DNA of 64,000 nt, from NCBI GenBank assembly GCA_013398955.1, contig VWPU01009593.1, forward strand, positions 1 to 64,000, in the 5' to 3' direction. The notes beneath the pieces were generated by a model that worked only from the letters and a program-made list of their open reading frames with translations, had not been told where the DNA came from and made no database searches. Made by a program: the position numbers and the translations under genes. Below, piece by piece: positions 24,334 to 36,700 of this stretch (the stretch's first letter is position 1; each line of letters begins with the position of its first letter). This stretch comes from Callaeas wilsoni (Eukaryota > Chordata > Aves > Passeriformes > Callaeidae).

Positions 24334-27300
24334 TAACAATATTCTGCGCTTTCCTGCTCCTTGCAGGCTTGACCGAGTCTTGATAAACCACACTTTACAG
24401 GAAGGAGGCAAAGGCACCCAGAGCTGAAGTGCCTTGGCAGTGAAGCAGCTGCAGGGTCAAAATCAGAACCAGGATGTCTGGCTACTTGCTCCAGCCTCCT
24501 CCATCACCCTGCCACAGATGCAGTAGCAGCTCCAGCCCCAAAGGGGTGCTTTCCCCTCTCTGTGCCACTCTTTTCCCCCACCCAGCTGCACAGGGAGGCT
24601 TGGAGAAGGATGGCAAATGGTAAAGTCAGAAAATGCAAGAAGCATTACCTCAAACTGGAGAAAAAATAATTGCGACAAACTTGAAAGTAAAATCCTTTGG
24701 TCAGTCTTTAAACCTGTCTGTCACCTCCTTTTTAATTCAATGAAAGAAGAAAGGAAAGGGATGATAAATAGCTCTTCACAGCTGCTCTCCAAAGCCTTAT
24801 TGTTTTCTTATGGGTCTGAAGCAGATGAATTTAACTTCTTTTGGGAGAAGCTTTAGAAGGCTGTTCTGTTTGCATTTTACCATTGGGAAATGCTGGGCTA
24901 GTGGAATGATTGCACCTCTGTTAGCTTTATTACACCTTCCCTTGAGAATGCTTTGTTTATATCAGTCAGGGATATTGCAAATAAATTATTCTCACATAGA
25001 ATGAATTCAGTATTCCCCAGGCTGGGGCAGATTAGCACAAATTTCATACATTTTCACACCTGAGGCCAATAGCACTTTATTCACTTTTATTGGAAACAGA
25101 TAATTGCTATAAATATATCGTATCATTATTTGTGTAATGCATGAATTTATAAAAAATTTGTAGCAATTAACATTTTTCAAGTCTGCTGCATGGATTACAG
25201 AGAAAATGAGACTTTTTAATTGAAGAAATTACTAAATTGCTCCCTTCAAATACAATAGGAATCTTTTAGAAAGCATAATTTGGATGCAGAAAGATTGTCA
25301 GGTCTATTCCATTAACAACCTCTTCCTTGAGAATGGTCTTTTTAAAGCAGTGCAACTGAATGTGATGCAGAGAGAGCCTGTTTAAGACCTTTCTCTAGCA
25401 TTTGGTCAGTGTTCCCTCTATGCTTTTTGTGGCCTAGATATTCCAAATGTGTGCCTTCATCAGCTGCTCACTTAGGAATGGCTCTCTTTAGTCTTCTCCA
25501 TCTCTGTGCATTTATCTCCACCTGTCCCATAGCACTTATCTGCTGGTCCTGGCTGCAGGAACCTGAGAAGGGATGTTTAAGATGCGGAAGAGGCATCTTA
25601 CCACTTACTGAGACATCGATCTGTAAAAATCAGATTTAAGTATTCATACCCCAAAAATCGAGGCTGTCAAGCTCAAAAGAACTGAACAACAGTATCACAT
25701 TTTTAAATCTAGATGATTTCTTCCTTTTGAAAAATTTTCAGTCTGAACTAGCATTGTCAAGAATGCAAATACATTTAAAAAATTTAATTTGTGAAAAGTA
25801 AGTACTTAGACTGCATAATGAAGCAGTCTAACTTGCCCTTTTTCTGCACTTTGTATCTTATGAACTATCTTTCTATTTCAAAGAATTTTTTAATTTAAAA
25901 TAGTATCTTTACTATTTTCTATCTTTGCCACAAGGCTTTGGAAGTCTGTAGCAGTAGGGTCATATCTAGTTACAGATGAACAATCCTTCTCCAGTGATCA
26001 GATATGCAATGATTCCATGGAGGGCATAGCCTTAAAAGGAAAAGCATTTTCAAGCTTGATTTCTGTCGATTCATATGCCAGGATGGGTGCACCAACAAAG
26101 AGATGGTTTCTTCAAGCCAAAAGCAAGGAAAGGAAAGGATGTCTCAACAAAACATCTGTTATTTAAAACAAGAAAAAAGGAAAAGAATATTTTAGTGTAA
26201 TCCATTCCTTGGCCAGCATCTTGTCTTGTCCTTTCCCCAGTGATGAAAGACTCTGTTGGTTTCAGCAGTGGAATCTCTTATTTGTGTAAAACCTAGCCAT
26301 CATTGGCAGAGGGGATTTTATCCCCCAGATTTCTAGTGAAGTCTGTGTGTTACTGTAGAACACATACAGGTCTGTGTAACACCCTGAAGATGATCATTTT
26401 TAAAACTGCTGGTACTTCATACTTTCAAAGCACTCTTCATTTTCATCTCTGTGGGTGCCGATCAAACCAATAACTTTCTCAGCCTTCAAAAAGATGATTG
26501 AGTGGAAAGCCTGATAACCAGAGGAGAAACACTGAGTGTAGATTATCTGTGCTAACCACTCTTTTTCTACTCCACAGAAACCTATTGCACTGGAAAAAAA
26601 ATACCTCAGTTGCATGTAGAGTGTGTTAGTCATGAAGGGAAATGATATAACCTAACTGGAACTGTCACCAAAACAGCATATTTTGTGATATTGCCCCTGT
26701 CATTCCTGTCTAAAAGTGTGGATAATAATCAGATCTCAGGAACCACTCTTGTCTCTATATTTTTATTTATTCTTTCTAGGATATGTTTTTGTAGTACAGT
26801 TAAATCAGAGGTGTATGGCATATGGCTTTTTGCTGCATGAATTGCTGCTGATGTGAATGTCAGTGGGCATATAATACCAGATTTTCATTTTGTGAATCAC
26901 AATGCATGGAATTCAGCCTGAGAGCTCCCCAGACTCTAGACCTTATTATAGGCAAATAAAAAAGGGAAGGAAGGGGGGAGAGGTGATGTCTCAGATATTT
27001 TGTTTCAGTTGAAATGAGGTTATCGTGATGAATGATGCAGCTGACAAAGAGATTTTTATAGTCTCTCTTGGAGCAGCAGAAGAGCTTGTATTATTGTTGG
27101 TTTGCTTTAAGTAATTGTAATCTAAATAGCACCGTGGCTGAAAAGAGCAGCAGAAATCTTTCATACGTGTCTCGTAAGCAAAGCCAGGGTGCTTATTTGT
27201 TTTTGTCTCATCTGTCCTTACACAAATGTCCTTCATTGTTTGCAGCTCACATCTCGTGTATTGTCTTGATTGAGTATGTCAGTCACCATTAAAGAATCGT

Positions 27301-28867
27301 TTGCCAGTCAGTCGCTGCTGCTGCCTGCCTATTTTTAGCACATGAGGTAACTGGCCAGCATCTGACAAGCTGATCCTGCTACCCGATGCACCAGTGTAAA
27401 TTAGGGTTGGCTGTGCTAGAGGCAGATGGGAGGGAGGGCTGCTGGAAGGCGGCGTGAGAGGAGAGGATGGTGTGTAGGTGCAGATGGGCTCTCCTCGCCT
27501 CTCCTTTACCCACACCAGCTATCTCAATCCATATCCACACCAAGCACGCTGGGCCAACACAGGCACCTGCCTCTGCTGGCTCTCTGTAGGTTACCTTTAT
27601 TAGGTGATGACAGGTTAAACTGGGCCTTGGTGTGCTAATGCGAGCTGTCCTCAAGTTCCCAGGCACTGGATGAGAGGGAAAATGGAGGAGGCGAGGGGTT
27701 TAGCATGTACTTTCTGAAGGAAGTGTTAGGTTTTGCCCCACAGAGGATTTGGCCTTGAGACCACAGCAGAGGCAGTTGTTATTTGGGATGATGGTGAAGC
27801 TGAAACATGCGAACTTGGGTTCTGCCACTTTTCCACTGAGAGCTAATTAGCTTGCTGGGGGATGGAAGGTGTTGCCTGTGCCTCTGAAAGTGGTAAGGCT
27901 CTTTTCTTTGCCCTTTCCCCTCTTCACTGTCTATTTGAATAGTATGCAAAACATCTTGTAGGTTTATCGATGACTAAAATGTAATTTATTGAGAGGTTCC
28001 ATTCCAGTTCCTCAAGACACCTTTATACATTGGTCATGGTTAGCAGAGAAGCAAGGCCCCCAGTAATACATATGAAAGCCGAGGAATATCACCTTAAAAG
28101 CTGAGCACAGGAATGGAGGCAGATTTGATACCATGAAAGTATATTAACCCAAACACCAGGGAGAGGTGAAGCAACAAATACCAGAATCCTCGAAAAAGAC
28201 ATTTGTGTAGATGATTAAAGATCTTGCCATGTCAGCTGAAGGTATTTGTGCCATGGCCATGAAACTGAAATGCTCAAGAACCAATCTTTGCATCAAGAAT
28301 GTCAAGTCTGCTTCTAGAAGGCTTCTGTGAAATTATCTGGAGAAACAGCATCCACATATGCTTTGAATTTCATGGTAAGTTTCTCCTCTGAAGACTTCAA
28401 GTATCGGTTTTCTGTCTGTCTTGGGGTGATTCTATGACAATACAGTATTCCCCATCGCCTGCTTGATCTCTATAGGGAAACTTTTGGAAATAGTCCAAAC
28501 CGGCATACTGTCTTAGGGAAACTGACTGATCTTTGTTGTGTTGCTGATAAAAGAACCTCAGCAGCAAGAACTTAAAAATTGCAGTTCTATCCATTTTGCT
28601 TGAATAGTACATGCTGCCTAGAACTTTTTGTTGTACTTAACCAAGACCCCAAAGGCAGCCACAGATCTCATCATATCACTGTTAAATTTTCAGCCTCTTC
28701 AGAAGCAATTGACCAGCCCTTCATAGTGAAAATAACATCTCTAAAGTCACCAAGTGGAAAAATGAAACATCCTTGTTTTTGTAAAATCAGATGTGTGAGA
28801 TAAAGAATGTAATCTCATAGCTGTCAAGATTTTCAGATTCCTTCCAAGAACTCCTTTTTATGTAAGC

Positions 28868-28943
28868 TAGAGATCTGGAAATTTTTGAAGGACAGTTTTC
28901 TTCCCTAGGGATCTGGAAGTTGTTAAAGGGTTGTTTTCTTCGC
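28868..28943 (+). repeat. Imperfect 38-bp tandem duplication
   Basis: Two adjacent 38-bp units (28868-28905 and 28906-28943) share about 79% identity. Both begin TAGRGATCTGGAA and end TTTTCTTCSC. It is an old local duplication with no coding potential. Confidence 0.7.
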
Positions 28944-30117
28944 AGTGATTTTCTTTTTTGAGCTGATTGTCATATAACTGATACTTCTGCATTTTAAGGC
29001 CTATATGTGATTTTTTTTAAAAAGCTAGTTACTGGATGTAGCAATCTTACTGAATTTCTCTCTCTGTTTTTAGTGACATTTCCTTTAGCTTCTCTCCATG
29101 TTCAGTACTCCAGTCTCCAACAGGATTTATTCCCCCAGATTTTCTTTCTGCCTGTCCTCTTTCATTGGAACAATGGCATGGCTCAAAGTACTTCCACCTG
29201 CCTTAAGGAGGGTGTTAATGGCTTTTCTCACTTTCTAGCTGGGGACACCCACTGACTACTTTGGACAGCCACGTCTGTCAAGACATCGGAAAAGACCCTT
29301 TCAGGTCATAGAATATTGGAAGCCAGTTTTTGGAGCCAGGATGAGTGTTACTGGCAGCTATGTCTTTTCAGCAGCAGTAGAAATCTGAAGGCCACTGTTA
29401 AAATTGTAAAGTCAAAATTACTTGCACACATGTGTTTCTTATTCCTAAAAATTGATCCATACGGACAAAAAAGTCTTACCTCAGAAGTAGTGTTACAAAT
29501 ACAACATTTTAATAATGATGGCTGAGAACAGGATATTCTTTTATCTAGCCTAATTCTGCACACAGTGGACTGCAAAGTTTAATTTACTTAGAGAAAAGAA
29601 CTGTCTCCACCAATCTGGGAGATGAACCTCAGGTAAAAGGTAGTGTATATGTGCAGCTTGAAAATGGATTCAGTTATACACACGGCCCTTTGCTGTGTAA
29701 AATCTTTAAAATACCAGGCAAAATCTTTAAACTGGTGTTTCTACTTGAGGAGAAAAGAAAGGAAATATCTCCATAAAACTTATTTACCTTTGCATGAGTT
29801 AAGGGTGTTTTATTGCCTTGTTGCTTTTAAGCTCCAGAGAACAGGATGTTTCATAGCTGCTCAATTTGCTTTAGTTATTATAATTTGAAAAAGTTTGATG
29901 ATTCTAATTTCCTTCTCTACGCTTCTTGATTTTAGTACTAGAGTAACACTTCAGTATCTTGTATTGATTTTTATGATGGCCAGGGTTTTGATATTAATTT
30001 CTGCGGATATTTTCTTTGATACTAAAAGCTGAGGATGGGTGACTGCCAAATCAAATTGAGGACTCAGAAAGGCTAATTTCATGTTTTACAAATATCACTG
30101 TAGGTGCTTGCTTGAGC

Positions 30118-30772
30118 ACGGTGGCTGGGTTGATGAGTACCATGAATCACCAGTGCACCCTTGTGTGGTGTGGACTAACTGCACGCTAGGTTGCATTAGC
30201 TAAAGCACATCTAGCAATGGCAGAGGAAGGGATTATTTCCCCCAACCTGGCCTTTATGAGACAGCAACTGGAAGACTGTGTCCAGTTCTGTGCCCTAGAA
30301 ATGGGGAGAAACTGATCAAATGGAGCTAGTCCAGCAAAGGGCCACCAAGATGATTAAGGAGGATGGAGCATGTGGTGTTCAAGGAGAATGTAATGGAACC
30401 AGATCTGTTCATCCTGGAAAAGGCTGGATCCAGGGTGGATCCAGTTGTGCCTTCTGCCATTGTTCGAACAAGAAGGATGAGGAGAAGATGCATACCCTTC
30501 TCAGAAGTATGCAGAGAAAGAAGGAAAGAGAAGTTGCAATGAAAGAAACTGTTAGGATGTAAGGATAAAATACTCCTGACTACTGATACTGGTACAGCAC
30601 GTGAACCAGTTGCACAGAGAGATTATGAAATCTTTATCCTTGGAGAAACCCAAAACTTGCCCAGAGTTGCCCTGAGGAGCCCAACTTAAGTATGAAGTTC
30701 GCTCTGCTGTGTCTGCAGGACTTGATGCCTAGAACTGTCTAGCAGCCTGAACTATTTTGTAGTTTTATGTGT
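30118..30772 (+). mobile_element. Old, diverged CR1 LINE copy
   Basis: Several blocks follow the CR1 3' end in order: a TGCATTAG block near 30193, the stretch GACTGTGTCCAGTTCTG near 30273, a segment encoding ELVQQRATKMIKE (reverse-transcriptase tail), a block like GCCCAGAGAGGTTGTGGAATCTCC near 30610, and a terminal CCTGAACTATTTTGT. The middle is rearranged and full of small insertions and deletions, so this copy is much older than the one at 40152. A short open frame inside it is a relic. Confidence 0.8.
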
Positions 30773-33700
30773 AAAAACTACTTTCTCATGCAGTAGGATA
30801 TCTTATCCAAATAGAAAGAAATAGTAATTCATATCATTAATCATCACTGAAAAAAACTCAAATGGAGCATCAGCCAAACTCATAAATTTTTTTCTAATGT
30901 TAAATAAAGTATAAAAGATCCTTCTGATGGATTCTGTAGCCACTTTAAGAAGTCAGGCTTTCCCCATTAACTGCAGTGATCCCTTTAAAGCAGTTTTAAC
31001 TTGTCTTAGCTCTGACAGCTGAACTGCTGTTAGTCAGGGGCATTCAAGCTCCTTCAGAAACATGATGTTGAAAACATTTCTTCAAAATTTTCTTGCCTGT
31101 GTTTTAATAAATGTTTACCACTGGCTATACTACAGCTCAGCTGACATGGTAACTTCTCTAACCACACAAACTTGTTAGCTCATTTAAACCCTAATACTTA
31201 AAGCAGGGCCTGTGTGTAGAAGTTGCAGAGCCATGTTTGCTGCTAGTGGGTTGTTTGGGGGATGCTTGTTGTTTTGTGGCTGGCTGTTGGGTTTTTAAGG
31301 GTTTTTATAAGTGCTTGTCTTGTACACAAACCTTTGCTTTTGCTAAAGCTTTGTTGCTTACAGGTTCTAGTTTCAGGTGCAAGCTGTCATTTCACCATCC
31401 CAGGAAGTTTCAGGTATTTCTTTTAAGCACAGGTTTATGACTAAAGGAGAACACCATTTAAATTGACAGAATATACAAAAGGTAGAAAAGGAGAACAGAA
31501 AGGTGATGTTAAATTGATTTTTAGAAGGGTAACAAGTATGCATAAATGATGTCTTCCTGCATGTTGCCTGAAAAGTTAGTGGTGGAGATGGGAACTTAGC
31601 CCACACCTCATTTGTCAGTGCTTTGATGACAGGACAACTATAACTTGGTTTCTTTTCTCATATCCTGATACACAATTCTGGTAGCATGGAGAGGTTTTTT
31701 TCCCTCCATGGTGGAAGCATCTTCCACATAGTTAAGCAAAATATTTACCCTCTGTTTACATCCTTTAAAGGTTAAAGTAATGAAGTGGTTAGATGCAGTG
31801 TTTGCTGCACTTTTGGTGTAAATGGCTGAAATGAAAATGTGTGGCAATTTGAGACAGTAATGAGAAGGATGAGGATAAACTGAAGAGATGGCATTCACAC
31901 TGTCTTTTTGTGCACAATCTCTCATGCACAGTTAGAAGCAGTAAAAAAATTGAGAGCAATTACAAGAGAACTAGAGCTGCCAGAATTTTTTTTTCCTCTC
32001 TCTTCAAATGACCAGAAAGACTGCAGTCCTAAGTGACAAATTTAATAATCAACCAGTATTCACCAGTATGTGCGTACCAGTAATGCTGAGCACAGCATTC
32101 GCAGTGCTCACCGTGATTACCAAGGCAAACTAGGGCACGCTGTGCCCATGGTTAGCCCAGCACTGCAGCTGGCTTCAGGTGGGTGGGCTTCTCTGGCTGC
32201 CACAGGTGTTACAGATGCTCTGTACTGGGCAGAAGATAAGCCAGGACCCTGAATATAGAAACCTGTATACTCGCGGGGCCTGGCTCCAGCACAAAGCAGC
32301 AGTGCTGCTATTGCCAAGCAGACACTATGCCTCAGCCTGTCCAGCAAAAAGTTCCCCGCTGTCCAGATGTGAAAATTAGTTTCTGGCTAACACAGAAAAA
32401 TTGAGCACCACTAGACAGGACAACAGCTCAGGTGTGGAAGGCAGCCAGACCTCACTGCAGGCTGTGGCTCAGGTAGAAAGGTTGTCTACAGTGACAGTAT
32501 TTAAAAAAGAGTTATAAAAAAGCTTCCAAAAGCTTTGCATCCTACAAAGCAAAGCTATTCTGATTAAACTGATAATTTTAAAATAAAACGGCTGCAGAGA
32601 AACCAAGAAAACCAGTAAATCCCTTCTTTCTGTTTTTCCAGATAGTACAAACTGTTATTAAAAAAAAAAAAAAAGATGGTAAAAATCTATTTATAAATCG
32701 AAAGAAGAAAAGCAGGCAAAAAATTGTACAAGCAATATTAAGCTGCAAAAATTTTCCTTGGACACATTGCAGTACCTTTTCAAAGCAGCATATGGGGTTT
32801 ATTCTGGTGACTCTAATTTTAACATGAATGGGAGTCACGTGGAATACTCCTGGCATACTGCTTTGAAAATATATCCCTGCATGATTAAGGAAGACTGAAA
32901 TCTTTTTAAACATCTATTTTTATTTTTTTAAAAACCAATTCTGAAATGTTTTTAAAGGAAGGCATTAATGGAATGAAAATGGTCCAACCCTGAACAAAGC
33001 AGTAATGTAACACATAGAAATAGGACTGGCTTAGCACTGTAGATATGTTTGTGTTTCAGAGGCTGGGTAATGAAGAGTGAGGAAAACTTGGAGTTTGTAC
33101 CCACAGTTGCAAGTGCCTCTGCATTGTTTGACCTTTATAAATTTGTCTCCTCACTTGGAAGATGAAGTAATCAATCCACCTACCATGTGCAAAGAGCAGA
33201 GGGTTCAGCGAAGAGAGCACAAGGCGGGACTTGTCTCTGCGATGGCGGGCATTGCCGTGCTGCAGTATTGACAGCATCTTTAGCTCGTGGATGATCGAGA
33301 CTGAAGAAATATGTACTCTGAAAATCAATTAGAGAGAGACTCATTAGCGGGAAGGAAGTTCTGAGCAGATGCAACAGCCCTGACAAAGTGAGCCAGAACA
33401 CTGATAGAGCTGGGCCTGGTGTGTGGGCTGCATGTGAAGCAGGGTTGCTGCAGGGAGGTTCAGAGAGTCCTTTCTGACAGCCGGTCCTTCCTACCCATCT
33501 TCAGAGAAAGCAGTCTTAACAGCTTCTTGAAATGTTTTGAAAAGGATAAGACAGAACATGTCCATAAAACCATATTGATTAATACAGACATGAGCATTGT
33601 GAGGAGTATGGACAGTCATCTGGTGTCCTTCCAAAGATGCCGAGAAAGAGGAAAAAGTTACTTTTCCTTTTCTAATACTTTTTTCTTCTTTTTTTTTGTT

Positions 33701-36700
33701 TTCTCTTTTTTTAAACTGAGAATGCAAGGTTTATTTTTATAACTTTAGTTTTGTGTGGGCTGCTGCTTCAGTGCTTGAGGATCTCCTCTGATTGTTTGCA
33801 ATACCTTATTGCCTGTCTTACTAATATTTATCTATCTTGACATCAGAGACACTCACGCAAAAAAAGAAATTACCTGCCTTTTATTCTTCTCACGAAATCT
33901 TCACCAGTGATATCACAATGCTGAGCTCACCTGTCCTTCTTATCTGTTGACTTTGAGTGGAGTTTCTCCGGTCATTCCAAAAGAGTTGCCACTTTCCAGA
34001 CTTAAACATGAGATTAAACAGGCAGCATAAAGAAAGAGTATTTATGCCAGCTTTATTTAAGCAAGAGACTTCATTTAAGCAAGCCTATTTATATAGCGAG
34101 GTTATTTATACTGCATTTGGCTGTGAATGGGCGTGTGTGGGCACGCTTCTGTTGTGCATGCGACACGTGTTTGGGGTATGTATATTTGGCTGCACATTTC
34201 CATGTACACGGATTGGAAAAGTGGCTGTTAGTGTCTTTGAGAAGGGAATGTTTGCAAAGCCCAGCTCAGGGAGACTTTGAAATGCTCAGGAACAGATGCC
34301 TGCTGCCAGAGGCTGACACAGAATAGAAGCATCAGTAGCTCATTTTGTGTGCTCCGAATTACCTTATGAGGATGTGGATGGAGGATATTGCCCTTTTTAG
34401 CTGAAGCTAAGTGCACACTTGCAATAACTCTATGGTAAACAGCCCTAACTGTTCATTCAGCTTATGTGAGCATTCATTTGACTTTCATTCCTGCACGATG
34501 TGGAAGCAGACAGAACACGTTCTTCTCAGGAAAATTTGTTGTGTGTTGCTGGACCTGGAAACTGGACTCATGTTTTTTCTTCTTCTCATTAACTGTAGTC
34601 TTGGCAATCCCTTTCTGCACCACCGGAGCCTTCCAACACTTTTCATGCAAGTCTGAGATGCAAAAGCAGTGCTAGGGGGATGTGAACAACATGGATTGGC
34701 CCTCATCAACAGCTATTAAAATAATAGTCTGGAGGTCCTTCAGCACCAGCTGGGAAGGTGAACCAAGGCAAAAATAACTCTGTAATTGAGTTGTTTTCAG
34801 TATACTCTTTCTAAACATCATCCACTAGCATTGTCAGTCTGGCCTTAAAGGTGCACAGTCACAGCAATACAATTCCTCTTAAAGCTGCTGCGTGTCTGAT
34901 TGTTACTCTTAAATAACATACAGCAGAAGCTTTCAAAATTAAAACACACACGTAGAAAACTCTATTCAGTAAAAATCTCATTTCTTTTTCCAGAATGCCT
35001 AGGCAAGTAAATACTGGGTTTTTAGAAATCCAGAGATGTTTGCTAGCATCATCCATTGTGACAGTCTTAAAGGTCTGTTGGATAAAACCCAAAGCCCTCG
35101 CTTCAGGTCTCACGCTACTAATCTCTTCTCCATCAGCAAGGGAGAGCATGAGTTTTGTGTGAACAGATTTAATCTTCCTGTGCAGCAGATGTGCTGACAC
35201 ATGGGTTTCTCTAGTCAATGGGGTAAATAATCTTCTGTTTAAGTAGCTCCTAAGTACCTATTTATGTAATTAACATATTAAAAAAATCATGCATCATTAT
35301 TTAAACAGTGAACCGTGACAGCATCAGACTGAGTTCAGATAACTGAGACAGATGACTTTTTCTTTTATTTTGTCCATCCTATTGCTCTTCGGTTTCCTTA
35401 AAATCAGAAAAGCTAAAGAAATCATTCTGTTGCCTTTTCATGTGATCAAGTAGAGATTTAACTGCCATCTTCCAGAAGAAGAAAACCACAGTGCACTGAT
35501 GAATAAGATGGAGGAGAGCATGCATGCCCGTAAGAGAGGCAAGACCAAGCACCTACAGGGCATAATTTGTTTCAACAGTGTTAGTACGATGTACATTCCA
35601 CAGTGCCCATCCTATGGAGAACCAAGCATTAAATGGAAGTCTTAGTCTGTTTGGATTGAAGATAAACAGAGTTTCTGTTGCTTGTTTGGCAGCCTGTGCA
35701 AAGCACGACTGGAGAAGTAGCTAAAGATGGTAGGTAAAATGCTGCAGCGATGTGAAATTGTTCTGTCCTGGCCATGTGTACTCCAGACAGAGTGATTAAA
35801 TGAGAGAACTGAGATTACAATGACATGACTGAAAATACTCTCAATATGTTGCGAAGGGTTTTGATACAAAATTATGATATGCATTTGAACAACGTGGGCA
35901 AAGGAGAAAGTAGGGAAAATCATAACCGCAACTGTGGTTGAAGAATATGTGATAGATTTCTCAGATAGTGTTCATATGGTCTGAATGTCCTGAAAATTTT
36001 AAAACTCACAAAGGTGATTTCTGAGCCTCTTGCAGTTGTGTATTTAAGAGTGCTATATGAGGAATCCTGAAGCCGATGATGTGTACTGTGAAACCTTCTG
36101 CTGTCTACTGTCTGGATTTATTATAATTGATTTGAAATTCTTCAGTGCCCTCTCATGCTATATGACTGCAATGTATGTTTGAAATGGCAAGACTTAAAGG
36201 TTGCAGACAGCTGCAGGGGCTTGTGTATTTTAAGGGCTTTTTTAATATGATAGCTATCCAAAGACAAACTATGATTGGATGTGACACTGCCGCCAAACCT
36301 AAACAGCACTTGAGGTTGTTTGTCTGCTGTACCCAGTGTCAAGGTTAGAAATAATTTTCTTGTTTTTCTTTTGTGCATGTATCAAAAACTATGCAACTCC
36401 AAATTTGTTCACTGTGACAAAATAGTCTTCCTCTAAGCAACCCAGTTTCTCTTTCTTGCTTCTCCAAACTAGGTTTCTTATGTGCAGTTGTGGTGCCTTT
36501 CTTCTTTTTGTTCAGTTGGATTTTTGGGTTTTGTTTTTCTAAGATGTGGATATTTTGGTTCTATATCAAAGACAAGGCATTTTAGATCTTCTTGGAGTTA
36601 ACACTGGAGGTGCAAATGGAGCCTACAGTCATGTTGTCTAGACTAGGAATTCTCCTTTCATTACTCAGACTATGTGTAATCATTTAGCAATAGGAAAACT

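Larger units (their letters stand above)
19249..30117. other. Intronic sequence with candidate regulatory stretches
   Basis: It holds the CTCF-like site, a hairpin, a short AGA run and the 38-bp duplication listed separately. Two stretches, 25010-25260 and 27000-27400, are low in CpG and rich in homeodomain-type TAAT/ATTA cores and lack repeat features, as expected of conserved non-coding elements. No exon was found. Confidence 0.5.
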
